A DNA stretch of 25,895 bases from assembly GCA_045652765.1 (NCBI GenBank), contig JAZOLG010000034.1:1-25895 (forward strand), in the 5' to 3' direction. The notes beneath the pieces were generated by a model, which saw only the letters and a list, made by a program, of their open reading frames with translations, ran no database searches and was not told the DNA's origin. Positions within the stretch are counted from its first letter, which is position 1. Each line of letters starts with the position of its first letter. The position numbers and the translations under genes are program-made. This stretch comes from UBA1231 sp045652765. Its GTDB lineage: Bacteria; Bacillota_I; Bacilli_A; ML615J-28; CAG-313. This document shows, piece after piece, positions 7,658-15,578 of the stretch.

Positions 7658-8437
7658 TTATTTGTTTAAAACATATACTTGATCATTAATTATGACTTTA
7701 TAATAAGGAATATTAACGCCATTTTCATCTTGATTAAAATCAAGTATTATTCCTGCGACTTGTTTACCATTTTCATATTTTGCGTCTTGTAAAAACTCAT
7801 CAGTAATTGTTGTATTAGTCATTTGTTCTAAATCACTTATAATTGATTCAAAACGATAATTTAGGTTGCTTTCAAAATAAAATGATTTAGCACCATTATT
7901 AATAGGTGAAACATCAACTAATAATATTATGTCTTTATCATCTTTTATGCCAAAGTAAACAACAAAGTAATTTATATGTCCTGCTTTTTCATTTTGTTGA
8001 TTTAAAAGATATTCTTTTAAAGCAACTTTATCGTTTTCACTTATCATATTACTATTTAATATAGTATCTGCTTGATATAAATTAAGATAAACTTCCGGAC
8101 CAAAACATATTAACTTATCAAATATTCCACTTTGTACAATATTTTTTGCTTTCCCTGGATAAACACTACCAACTTGGTGATTTAAATCATCATCTTTTTT
8201 ACCAGTATCTAAAATGTCTGGATCTGTATTATCTTTGATAAGATTATGAATTACGATAGTTGAAAAAGAAGTTACTAATATTACTGACACAGTATATAAT
8301 ACAAGTTTTAATTTACGATACTTCATTTTCTTATTCTCAAATTTTGCAAGTATACTTTGATATTTTTCATTATCTCTAATCTTCGAAAAATTTGACTCAA
8401 AGTTATTTTCTCTTGTTAATAGATTATTTACTTTCAT
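7658..8437 (-). CDS. Membrane anti-sigma-like protein 2
   Basis: A 259-residue protein. The start at 8437 is preferred over the ATG-like start at 8491 because it gives a 14-base overlap with the sigma gene, has AAAGGA about 10 bases upstream, and yields the same layout as its paralogue. Residues 1-43 are basic and cytoplasmic, 44-65 a membrane helix, 66-259 an extracytoplasmic domain ending in YYKVIINDQVYVLNK. The domain aligns along its length with the protein at 5955-6761 but lacks its HxxxCxxC motif. It is coupled to sigma 2 and is probably its inhibitor and signal sensor; no known sensory domain is recognised. Confidence 0.75.
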   Translation of the reverse strand: MKVNNLLTRENNFESNFSKIRDNEKYQSILAKFENKKMKYRKLKLVLYTVSVILVTSFSTIVIHNLIKDNTDPDILDTGKKDDDLNHQVGSVYPGKAKNIVQSGIFDKLICFGPEVYLNLYQADTILNSNMISENDKVALKEYLLNQQNEKAGHINYFVVYFGIKDDKDIILLVDVSPINNGAKSFYFESNLNYRFESIISDLEQMTNTTITDEFLQDAKYENGKQVAGIILDFNQDENGVNIPYYKVIINDQVYVLNK

Positions 8438-8960
8438 CTTTATTTGATCCTTTCTTAAATTTCTTAAGAGCCTTATTATATGTAGCAGCAACCGTTGATA
8501 TAGGTTTATGATATTTATCAGACAATTCTTTAAATGTATAGTTATATACTAAATGTAAAATTATAATGTTTATCTCTTCTTCTGTTAAGAATTTCTTCAT
8601 TTCATTTAGTAAATCTCCATATATTGAATCTCTACTCTCAACATAATCAAATACATTTTCTTCGTTATAACAAACATCTAATTTATTAGCTTTCTTTCGG
8701 TAAAAATCAATTGACTTATTTTTAGCAGAAGTAACTAAATAATATTTAATATCTTTGATTTCTTTTTGTGTAGAAGCATTATAAAAAGAAATAAAAACAT
8801 CATTGACTATTTCTTCTATATCTTCAATTCTTTCTACATATCTACTAATAATATAAGCTACTAATTTTGAATACTCATAATAGATCATTTCAAATACATT
8901 ATCAATTGTTTCTTTATTATTAGATTTTATTGCATGCAACAGTTTTTTCTCTAAAGGCAT
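8424..8960 (-). CDS. ECF-type RNA polymerase sigma factor 2
   Basis: A 178-residue sigma of the two-domain type. Region 2 (about 15-90) contains EDIEEIVNDVF and DIKYYLVTSAKNKSIDFYRK; region 4 (about 120-170) has EEEINIIILHLVYNYTFKELSDKYHKP and a Ser/Thr-rich recognition helix. It is the same length as sigma 1 once that gene's start is corrected, with frequent identities along the protein, so the operons arose by duplication. The ATG at 8960 has AAAGGAG upstream. Region 4 helices differ in the recognition part (SSINSIYHRA versus STVAATYNKA), which may mean partly separate targets despite the shared upstream motif. Confidence 0.85.
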   Translation of the reverse strand: MPLEKKLLHAIKSNNKETIDNVFEMIYYEYSKLVAYIISRYVERIEDIEEIVNDVFISFYNASTQKEIKDIKYYLVTSAKNKSIDFYRKKANKLDVCYNEENVFDYVESRDSIYGDLLNEMKKFLTEEEINIIILHLVYNYTFKELSDKYHKPISTVAATYNKALKKFKKGSNKDESK

Positions 8961-8991
8961 ATTTACTCTCCTTTATAATTTAAAAGATCTT

Positions 8992-9030
8992 TCACTTAAT
9001 AAGACGAAATTTTTATTTATTTTTACACAT
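8992..9030 (-). promoter_or_regulatory. Shared sigma-gene upstream motif, copy 2
   Basis: Minus-strand TTTCGTCTTATTAAGTGA (8992-9009), 16 of 18 identical to the copy before sigma 1, with GTAAAAAT 13 bases upstream. CGTCTTA resembles the CGTC-type -10 of many ECF promoters, so self-activation is likely but unproven. Confidence 0.55.
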
Positions 9031-9066
9031 AATTTAAATTTTATTATTAAAAAACATATAAATAGC

Positions 9067-9099
9067 AAAAAAGGGCTCTATAGTTCGAACCCTTTTTTT
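9067..9099 (-). terminator. Intrinsic terminator of small RNA copy 3
   Basis: AAAAAAGGGCTC (9067-9078) pairs with GAACCCTTTTTT (9087-9098) through one wobble. Minus-strand reading ends in six T. The stem is symmetrical, so it could work in both directions. Confidence 0.85.
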
Positions 9100-9169
9100 C
9101 CCCATTAATTATAGTAAATACAGCCAAATTGGAATATAATACCGTACTTTTAATATACCAATCCAACCT
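9067..9169 (-). ncRNA. Small RNA copy 3 of the three-member family
   Basis: Predicted start near 9169, end at the terminator at 9067-9099, about 100 nt. The 5' end GGUUGGAUUGG matches copies 1 and 2. GAUUGG followed by UAUA can pair with UAUA and CCAAUUU about 30 nt downstream. Copy 1 has GAUUAAA with UUUAAUC at the equivalent place, so the two helix sides change together. It lies between the HNH gene end and sigma 2. Confidence 0.6.
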
Positions 9170-9174
9170 CTAAC

Positions 9175-9203
9175 ATTATAACACCAAATGTTACAAATGT
9201 CAA
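9175..9203 (-). promoter_or_regulatory. Consensus promoter of small RNA copy 3
   Basis: TTGACA (9198-9203), 17 bases, TATAAT (9175-9180): a perfect consensus. The inverted repeat over the -35 seen in copies 1 and 2 is degraded here. Confidence 0.85.
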
Positions 9204-9320
9204 AATATTTATATATGTTTTTTATAATTTACTTATTTTTTTAATTATTTAGGTTTTAATATTTTACTTTCAGCATCATTTATATCTAAACTTTAACATA
9301 TATTAGTTTGTCATAATAAA

Positions 9321-10247
9321 TTATCTATTTTTAATATATGTACATCTAGGATAGTTCATACATCCATAAAAAGAACCATACTTACCTTTTTTTAGTTTAA
9401 GTGGTGCACCACATTTAGGACAAATCAGAGTATTAGAATCTACACCAAAAGTATTTCTTTCAATATAGTTTGATTTTTGTTGATTACATGACCTACATAA
9501 AGTTTGTAAATTATCATAAGTCGATTTACCACCTTTAGAAATTGGTATAATATGATCAATTTCTAAATCATTAGTAAACCTACCACATTTTCTGCAGCGA
9601 TGTCCATCTCGATCATATATCGAAAAACGCATTTTGTTCGAAACTTTACCTCTTTCTACTTTACATAATGAATTCCAAATTTCATGATCATTAAATCGGT
9701 CATAAGTTTTATCATTTAATCTTGCAATTATATCTTCTATTTCTAGAACATCAAATACAGCTTTTTTTAAAGCGACTGGATGTCCATTAATTGTCGTTTG
9801 TTGTACTATAACAACAATTTTAAATTCAATAGTAGGTTTTAATACTAGTGCTTGAAATTTCTTTTCAATAATCTTTTTTGTTAACAATACAATATATTTA
9901 TTATTTGGTTGATCAAATGGATCTAGCTTTTTTAACTCTTCAAGATCGTATGTATACATTTCATACATATGTAAGTTATCAATTGTTTTAACAATATCTT
10001 CTTTTACTTTATTTTTTTCATACATTAATTGATATATCAAATAATCTTTAGGTGATATTTCATTATACGAATGTTCATTATCATAAAGGTGGATGTATTT
10101 ATACTCTAAGATATCATAAAACTTATATTTTTCATTAAGATACTTTACCTCTTTTAATATCGTGCTATGTTCATCAACATATAAACATAACATTTTATAT
10201 AATACTAATCCAACAATTAATAAAAACAAAACTACCAAAATAAACAT
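9321..10247 (-). CDS. Membrane-anchored HNH endonuclease with C4 zinc finger
   Basis: A 308-residue protein; the ATG at 10247 has AGGAG 7 bases upstream. Residues 1-20 are a hydrophobic anchor. Residues 25-200 form an unrecognised charged domain. The HNH nuclease core is at about 206-262: CRKC (218-221), DHIIP (D231, H232), DNLQTLC (N246, C251) and C254-N255, all key residues present. The tail carries a topoisomerase-type zinc finger, CPKC (276-279) with C296 and C302, expected to bind DNA. A nuclease tethered to the membrane could act in DNA uptake, in degrading incoming DNA, or in repair; which one is not shown. It is a single-gene unit divergent from the acyltransferase. No terminator of its own precedes small RNA copy 3. 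Confidence 0.85.
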   Translation of the reverse strand: MFILVVLFLLIVGLVLYKMLCLYVDEHSTILKEVKYLNEKYKFYDILEYKYIHLYDNEHSYNEISPKDYLIYQLMYEKNKVKEDIVKTIDNLHMYEMYTYDLEELKKLDPFDQPNNKYIVLLTKKIIEKKFQALVLKPTIEFKIVVIVQQTTINGHPVALKKAVFDVLEIEDIIARLNDKTYDRFNDHEIWNSLCKVERGKVSNKMRFSIYDRDGHRCRKCGRFTNDLEIDHIIPISKGGKSTYDNLQTLCRSCNQQKSNYIERNTFGVDSNTLICPKCGAPLKLKKGKYGSFYGCMNYPRCTYIKNR

Positions 10248-10276
10248 AGTTGACTCCTATTAAAATATTTCAATAC

Positions 10277-10305
10277 ATTATAGCATTATAAAATTTATTA
10301 GTCAA
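10277..10305 (-). promoter_or_regulatory. Promoter of the membrane HNH gene
   Basis: TTGACT (10300-10305), 17 bases, TATAAT (10277-10282), about 30 bases before the ATG. Confidence 0.75.
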
Positions 10306-10355
10306 TTTATTGTTAACTATATTCTTTTATTAAACAACAAATTTAATTTTAAATG

Positions 10356-10364
10356 TGATATAAT
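10356..10364 (+). promoter_or_regulatory. Extended -10 promoter of acyltransferase gene
   Basis: TGATATAAT, an extended -10, 28 bases before the ATG. No good -35 is seen at 17 bases, which the TGn extension may make up for. Confidence 0.6.
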
Positions 10365-10392
10365 ATACAAGATATTTTATAGAGGTAGTTAT

Positions 10393-11523
10393 ATGGAAAA
10401 TATAATAATAAATAAAAAAAGTGCACGTAATAGTAGTTTCGAATTACTTAGAATTATATCGATGTTATTAATCATTTTTCATCATTTTTCTGTTCATGGA
10501 AAATTTATATTTCTTGGAACTGATTCTAGTCTTAACCGTTTTTGGTTAGACTTTATGTTACTAGGTGGAAAACTTGGCGTAAATCTATTTGTATTAATAT
10601 CGGGATATTTTTTGATTAATACAGAAGGTCCACTTTTCAATATTAAAAAATTATTAAAATTATGGGGCCAAATGTTTTTTTATTCAGTTCTGATTTATTT
10701 TATTTTTGTACTTTTTTTAGATGTCCCATTTAGTTTTTCATCGCTTTTTCCACATCTTATTCCAGTATTATCAAAGAGTTGGTGGTTCGCAAGCACATAT
10801 TTTGTATTGTTCTTGTTACATCCATTTATTAATATGTTACTTACTAAAATAAATAAATCAACATATCAAATAATCTTATTGTTATTAGTTATTATTTGGT
10901 CAATTATACCAACTATTTTATCAAGAGATTTTGAAGGCAATAATTTGACTTGGTTTATTACATTATATGTTGTAGCTGGATATATTAGATTATACGGATT
11001 TAATCCAAAGTTTAAACGTCATCATTTTCTTTTAATGTTTGTAATTGTTACTTCTATTACATTCTTATCAACAATTGTTATGGTATTACTAAGTAACAAA
11101 ATTCCTGTATTACAGTATTATTCAACATATTTATATAGCCAAAACAAACTAAGTATTTTTTTAATGTCAGTAACCCTTTTTATGGTATTTGTTCATACTA
11201 ATATTAAAACTAATAAATTGATTAATCTTGTATCTTCTACTACATTTGGTAGATATTTAATACATGAGAGTAATTTTATACGTCCGTTTCTTTGGGAAAC
11301 CTTATTTAAAAATGCAACACTACAATATTCTTATTGGTTAATTCCATATTCTATAGGTGTTTGTTTATTAGTATTTATGATATGTTTTCTAATTGATTTA
11401 ATAAGAATCAAAACCATTAATAAAGTTTATCTAAGATTCTTAGATAAATATATAGATACTCTAACTAAACCTTTTAGAGTCATTATTTCTAAAGTAACTA
11501 CTTTATTGTTTGGTAAAGAATAA
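10393..11523 (+). CDS. Membrane acyltransferase (acyltransferase 3 family)
   Basis: A 376-residue polytopic membrane protein with about ten hydrophobic segments. The N-terminus SSFELLRIISMLLIIFHHF carries the family's Arg (R20) and the active-site His in the first membrane helix (H30/H31). Members transfer acyl groups, often acetyl or succinyl, to sugars of surface polysaccharide, teichoic acid or glycolipid; the substrate here cannot be read from sequence. Length is typical of the family. GAGGT lies 8 bases before the ATG. It is the only plus-strand gene in the window, alone between its promoter and a strong terminator. Confidence 0.9.
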   Translation: MENIIINKKSARNSSFELLRIISMLLIIFHHFSVHGKFIFLGTDSSLNRFWLDFMLLGGKLGVNLFVLISGYFLINTEGPLFNIKKLLKLWGQMFFYSVLIYFIFVLFLDVPFSFSSLFPHLIPVLSKSWWFASTYFVLFLLHPFINMLLTKINKSTYQIILLLLVIIWSIIPTILSRDFEGNNLTWFITLYVVAGYIRLYGFNPKFKRHHFLLMFVIVTSITFLSTIVMVLLSNKIPVLQYYSTYLYSQNKLSIFLMSVTLFMVFVHTNIKTNKLINLVSSTTFGRYLIHESNFIRPFLWETLFKNATLQYSYWLIPYSIGVCLLVFMICFLIDLIRIKTINKVYLRFLDKYIDTLTKPFRVIISKVTTLLFGKE

Positions 11524-11549
11524 AAGGCTGGTAAAACCAGCCTTTTTTT
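11522..11549. terminator. Bidirectional terminator between convergent genes
   Basis: AAAAGGCTGG, loop TAAAA, CCAGCCTTTTTTT. A-run and T-run flank the stem, so it serves both the acyltransferase and the convergent phosphoesterase operon ending at 11551. Confidence 0.9.
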
Positions 11550-11550
11550 A

Positions 11551-12609
11551 TTATCTAAATAAGTGTGTTACATAAGTTTCAATATCATTTGGATTATTTT
11601 CATCAAAGATAAATATTCTACTACCCATCATATAAGAATCATGATAAGTAAGTGTACTAACATTTGGTGAATAACACAGTTTGATTCCTTTATATTTAAC
11701 CATATAATCATTAATATGATCATGACCGTTAACGACTGCTAAAACATCTTGTCTTTCAACTAAAGCATCAAATAGGCCTGAATTAAATCTAGATGCGGCG
11801 ACACTTTCGTTTTTTTCACCATTCCATTCTTCTAAAGAATCTCTTTGACACCAAGCATAGTATGTTTCTTGGAGTGGAATATGAAAAGCCATTAATGATG
11901 GAATTTTGTGGCCAAATTGTTGTTCTAGCTTCATAGATGTTGTTTTGTACCAGTCGATTTGATCTTTTTGAATATAAGCATATGGTGAATCAACTAAATC
12001 AGGATAAAGAACATCAGGACTCTTTTTAGCATCTTCACTATTTAAATAGGTACCAGAATCTAAACACCAAACAAGAGATAACACTTCATCACTATTATGT
12101 TTGTATATTGGTAAAACGTAATTACCAACACCACTTAATTCTTCATTACTACTTTTTGATATACAATATTTAAATGATTCATATATACCTTGTTGAATCT
12201 CTTTTGAAATGCCTGATTCATCATCATGATTACCATATACATGACACCAAGGTATTTGTAATGATTCAATATATTGTGTCATTGATTTAAGTGATTGTTG
12301 AAGCTGAATAGTTGAACTACAAATCGTATTATCACCAGTAAAAATAATTAAATTTGGTTTTTCTTTATCAACTAATACTTTTATATTATTTAAAACAACA
12401 TCTGGTAGTTTTCCATGGGCATGGACATCCGCAAGCACCATTACTTTGAACTTACCATTTTCATCACATTGTAATTTGATTTTACTATATAATAAATCTT
12501 TTTCAGGTTCTTTATCAAACTCAATAATATCTAAAATGGTATTTGTTAGTAATAAACCAATTACAAGTGATACTATAATCAATATAACGAATCTTACTTT
12601 TTTAATCAT
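11551..12609 (-). CDS. Membrane-anchored calcineurin-like metallophosphoesterase
   Basis: A 352-residue protein with one N-terminal membrane helix (about 6-28), so the catalytic domain is probably outside the membrane. All two-metal motifs are present: LADVH (D61, H63), TGDN (D93), YGNHDD (N127, H128), FHIP (H243) and NGHDH (H296, H298). The family hydrolyses phosphomono- or diesters; similar bacterial surface enzymes act on nucleotides, nucleic acids or lipid-linked phosphates, and the substrate is not evident. GAGGT precedes the ATG. It follows the lipoprotein gene by 37 bases and is probably the last gene of the 11551-15449 operon, ending at the bidirectional terminator. Confidence 0.88.
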   Translation of the reverse strand: MIKKVRFVILIIVSLVIGLLLTNTILDIIEFDKEPEKDLLYSKIKLQCDENGKFKVMVLADVHAHGKLPDVVLNNIKVLVDKEKPNLIIFTGDNTICSSTIQLQQSLKSMTQYIESLQIPWCHVYGNHDDESGISKEIQQGIYESFKYCISKSSNEELSGVGNYVLPIYKHNSDEVLSLVWCLDSGTYLNSEDAKKSPDVLYPDLVDSPYAYIQKDQIDWYKTTSMKLEQQFGHKIPSLMAFHIPLQETYYAWCQRDSLEEWNGEKNESVAASRFNSGLFDALVERQDVLAVVNGHDHINDYMVKYKGIKLCYSPNVSTLTYHDSYMMGSRIFIFDENNPNDIETYVTHLFR

Positions 12610-12646
12610 TTTATACCTCTTATCAATACATTAAAAAATTAAAGTT

Positions 12647-13603
12647 TTAATAATTATTACTTGATAAAACCGTATTTTCTTTTGTATATTGTTTTAACTT
12701 TTCGATGTCGGAATTAACCAAATCCATATCAACTCTAGATATAACATAAAAATATTTCATCTGAAGATTTGGTTTAAATAAATTATGATAAATATCAGCT
12801 TTAGTCTTCACATAATCAATTTGAAAAGTATTAATATTAAAATATATTTCTTTTACAAATTTGCCATTTGGTTTAATTGCTTCCGTTGGTAAATATGATT
12901 CTGGAAAACCATATGGTTGTTTAACTTTAAATATAATGTAATTTTTCGTTAAAATAAATTTATATTCAAAGTTCTCACATAAATTTTCATTATATAATCC
13001 ACCGAGTAAACCTTCTTTTATAGACAACTGTTGAACATTGTCCGCATATAGTAAATAATCACATATTTTTTTAGAATCTTTTTCTGTCATATTCACATTA
13101 GACGGAAATGTACTTCTTACTTCTTCGCCATTATTTATAAATGCATAACGCAAGTTATTTTCACTTGCAGAACCATATAATGGTTGATCTTTTAATGTAT
13201 ACAAATTAATATTGAAAAAATTTAATTTATCTGCATTATATTTTTTTTCATAATAGTGATAATTATTTATTTTTTTAAACTTATTAATAGTAGTACTGTA
13301 TTCTAAGTTATCATGACGAACAACTAGACCTTTACTTCTATTGCTTGGCATATCGTCTTCTTTTATTTTATAACTTCCATAATATTCAAAACAAAATTCA
13401 TTTTTATAAAGTTCTTCTATGGTTTGATATACTATTATAGGATCTGTTTTCTTATTTATAGTAACTATTTCATTATTTAATTTAGTAAGAGTAATTTCCC
13501 TTACTCTTCTTCCTGTTTTAGGTTTGGAAACGCCACCATTGAAACAAGATGTTAAGCTAAATAAACAAATAAATAATGTTAAGATAGATATAAATTTTTT
13601 CAT
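12647..13603 (-). CDS. Lipoprotein of unknown function
   Basis: A 318-residue protein with a clear lipoprotein signal: MKK, a hydrophobic core, and the lipobox LTSC with Cys20. The mature protein has no family I recognise. It is Tyr- and Asn-rich with alternating strand-like segments and reads like a single all-beta domain. AGGAG precedes the ATG. It begins 13 bases after the leucine-rich lipoprotein gene ends and lies in the same operon, so the two probably act together at the cell surface. Confidence 0.8.
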   Translation of the reverse strand: MKKFISILTLFICLFSLTSCFNGGVSKPKTGRRVREITLTKLNNEIVTINKKTDPIIVYQTIEELYKNEFCFEYYGSYKIKEDDMPSNRSKGLVVRHDNLEYSTTINKFKKINNYHYYEKKYNADKLNFFNINLYTLKDQPLYGSASENNLRYAFINNGEEVRSTFPSNVNMTEKDSKKICDYLLYADNVQQLSIKEGLLGGLYNENLCENFEYKFILTKNYIIFKVKQPYGFPESYLPTEAIKPNGKFVKEIYFNINTFQIDYVKTKADIYHNLFKPNLQMKYFYVISRVDMDLVNSDIEKLKQYTKENTVLSSNNY

Positions 13604-13616
13604 ATTTACACTCCTC

Positions 13617-15449
13617 TTAATTTAGTAAATCACTATTAATTAACTTCTCACAACCGATAAAAATATTTTCACCTTTGATTTCTAAACTCTTAGGTAAATT
13701 TACACTTAATAACTTAGTACAGTTTTCAAAAGCATTTTTTCTAATTTCTTTGATTCCTTCTTCGAATGTAACATATATAAATACTTGATTATTCATATAT
13801 GCATATTGACCAATAATTTCAACATTATATGTAATGCCATCATAAACAATTGTTGATAATACTGTATGACGGTAATCATTGCCGTTATATTTAATCAAAA
13901 GCGCTTTTTTTGTTTTATCAGATACTAAATATTTTGAATCAAAAACATTAATAATTCGGTCAAATTCATTATTATAACATATATTAACATTACCTAATGT
14001 ATTACTCCAACCGCTTGACGGACTAGCTGCATCAACGATTACGTAAGTATAAATTTCATCACCAAAAGCATATGATCCAACTTGTTCGACATTTGATTTA
14101 ACTTTGACAAGTTCAAGCCATGAACATTCATCAAAAGCATTATTGCCAATACTTATTAAACTATTTGGTAAATCGACATTTATAAGTCTTTCACATCCTT
14201 TAAATGCACTCTCATCAATATTTTCAAGTCCTTCGCTAAACTCTACAGTTTTTAGCAGTTTCAAATAAGAAAATTGATAAGCACCAATTGTTTTTACACT
14301 ACTTGGTATCACAAGATTTTTTATTAAATAAGACTCATTTTCTGAATTTGTGAAATATACTTGGTCAACATTTTCAAACATTGAGTTAGCTAAAGTTATC
14401 TTACACCAATCTTGAACATCACCTTTATAATAGAGTTTTTCAATATAACCAATTCCAAGTTTTTTACTATCAATAGATTGGATTGATTTTGGTAGTGTTA
14501 AAGACTTAAGGTTTTTTAAACCATAAAATTGATGTATATTAAGATTTTTGATTGTTTCTGGAATAACTAAGTCTACTACTTCATTCATTTGTCCATTTTG
14601 ATCAAGTACATGTAGGCTATCACAATTAATAAGTGGATTTGATAATTCGTCAGTAAAATAAATTTTCATCCAATCTTCTAGTGTACCTTCATACTTTAAA
14701 GTATTACACGTACAACTATTTAAAAAATTTAGTTTTCTAATTCTTGTAATTGATTTAGGTATTGTTAATGTTAAAATATCAGAATTAAGATACATATCTG
14801 CATTTATTTCTTGAACTGGTAATCCATTATAAGTAGATGGTATTATAATATGGTAGTTAAAATTGTTATTTTGATTTACAATTTTTGTGACAATATAATA
14901 AGTTTTATTTTTAGAAAGCGTATATGTAATATAAACATTTTCTAAATTATCATTAGATGTAGATTCTCTAAAAATTGGTCTTACAACGATATTGCGTGTC
15001 ACAACATCAATTGGTTGATCCCACTTTACAAAAATTGATCCATACTTAGTTGGTTTAAAAGGAATATAAGCACTTGTATTTTCTTCAACATACATTCTAT
15101 GGAATATTTCACCTGAATCGTTTAAATATGTTACTAAATATACTTTGCTGGCAACATAGCCGCACTCACAATTTCCATTAACATCAAATTGATGAAAATG
15201 TATTTGGGTATGACCACACTTACAATAACCATATTCATCATATTCATGGATATGTCCACCTTCGAATTCACTTTTTGTTATTCCACAGTCGCACCAACCA
15301 TTTTCATTAAAGACATGATTATGATCGTTTAAGACAGTTCCACATTCACATTTGCCATCAATGAAATTATGTGTATGATCCTTGCTTGGGCAACCGGTTA
15401 ATAATACTAATGATAAAACAAGAACTATAATGTGTTTAATCTTTTTCAT
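13617..15449 (-). CDS. BspA-type leucine-rich lipoprotein with His/Cys repeats
   Basis: A 610-residue lipoprotein (lipobox LTGC, Cys20). Residues 25-97 hold four tandem repeats of the form HxHx[FY]...GxCxCG (H25/C34/C36, H43/C53/C55, H66/C76/C78, H84/C94/C96), likely to bind metal or form small knuckles. Residues 103-162 look like a Listeria-Bacteroides (InlB B-type) repeat. The rest is LRR_5/BspA-type leucine-rich repeat with units such as LPNSLISIGNNAFDEC, including Trp-rich EDWMKIYF insertions. Such proteins bind host or matrix ligands in other bacteria; the ligand here is unknown. First gene of a three-gene operon. Confidence 0.88.
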   Translation of the reverse strand: MKKIKHIIVLVLSLVLLTGCPSKDHTHNFIDGKCECGTVLNDHNHVFNENGWCDCGITKSEFEGGHIHEYDEYGYCKCGHTQIHFHQFDVNGNCECGYVASKVYLVTYLNDSGEIFHRMYVEENTSAYIPFKPTKYGSIFVKWDQPIDVVTRNIVVRPIFRESTSNDNLENVYITYTLSKNKTYYIVTKIVNQNNNFNYHIIIPSTYNGLPVQEINADMYLNSDILTLTIPKSITRIRKLNFLNSCTCNTLKYEGTLEDWMKIYFTDELSNPLINCDSLHVLDQNGQMNEVVDLVIPETIKNLNIHQFYGLKNLKSLTLPKSIQSIDSKKLGIGYIEKLYYKGDVQDWCKITLANSMFENVDQVYFTNSENESYLIKNLVIPSSVKTIGAYQFSYLKLLKTVEFSEGLENIDESAFKGCERLINVDLPNSLISIGNNAFDECSWLELVKVKSNVEQVGSYAFGDEIYTYVIVDAASPSSGWSNTLGNVNICYNNEFDRIINVFDSKYLVSDKTKKALLIKYNGNDYRHTVLSTIVYDGITYNVEIIGQYAYMNNQVFIYVTFEEGIKEIRKNAFENCTKLLSVNLPKSLEIKGENIFIGCEKLINSDLLN

Positions 15450-15482
15450 ATAGACCTTCCTAATATATTATTGTTTTTAATT

Positions 15483-15511
15483 ATTATATCACTTTTTAAA
15501 AATTTTTACAA
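15483..15511 (-). promoter_or_regulatory. Promoter of LRR lipoprotein operon
   Basis: TTGTAA (15506-15511), 17 bases, TATAAT (15483-15488) with a TGA extension (TGATATAAT). It lies 34 bases before the ATG at 15449. Confidence 0.75.
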
Positions 15512-15537
15512 TAGTTTATTAAACTTTGATTAAAAGT

Positions 15538-15576
15538 AAAAAAGATCTAAATTAGTTTATCTAATTTAGATCTTTT
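15538..15576 (-). terminator. Terminator after amidase gene
   Basis: AAAAGATCTAAATTAG pairs perfectly with CTAATTTAGATCTTTT around the loop TTTAT, with an A/T run on the minus-strand exit side. It ends the leucine-rich/amidase operon. Confidence 0.85.
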
Positions 15577-15578
15577 AT

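Noticed and set aside
5795..9180. Short peptides inside the three small RNAs (VGL-containing frames after the -10)
   Set aside because: Their ATGs lie at or before the predicted transcript start and have no ribosome site; the similarity follows from the conserved 5' end GGTTGGWTT.
5720..9203. Three-copy repeat as a transposon-derived element or CRISPR-like array
   Set aside because: Copies are over 1.4 kb apart, have no terminal repeats or target duplications, and the conserved parts are promoter, 5' end and terminator.
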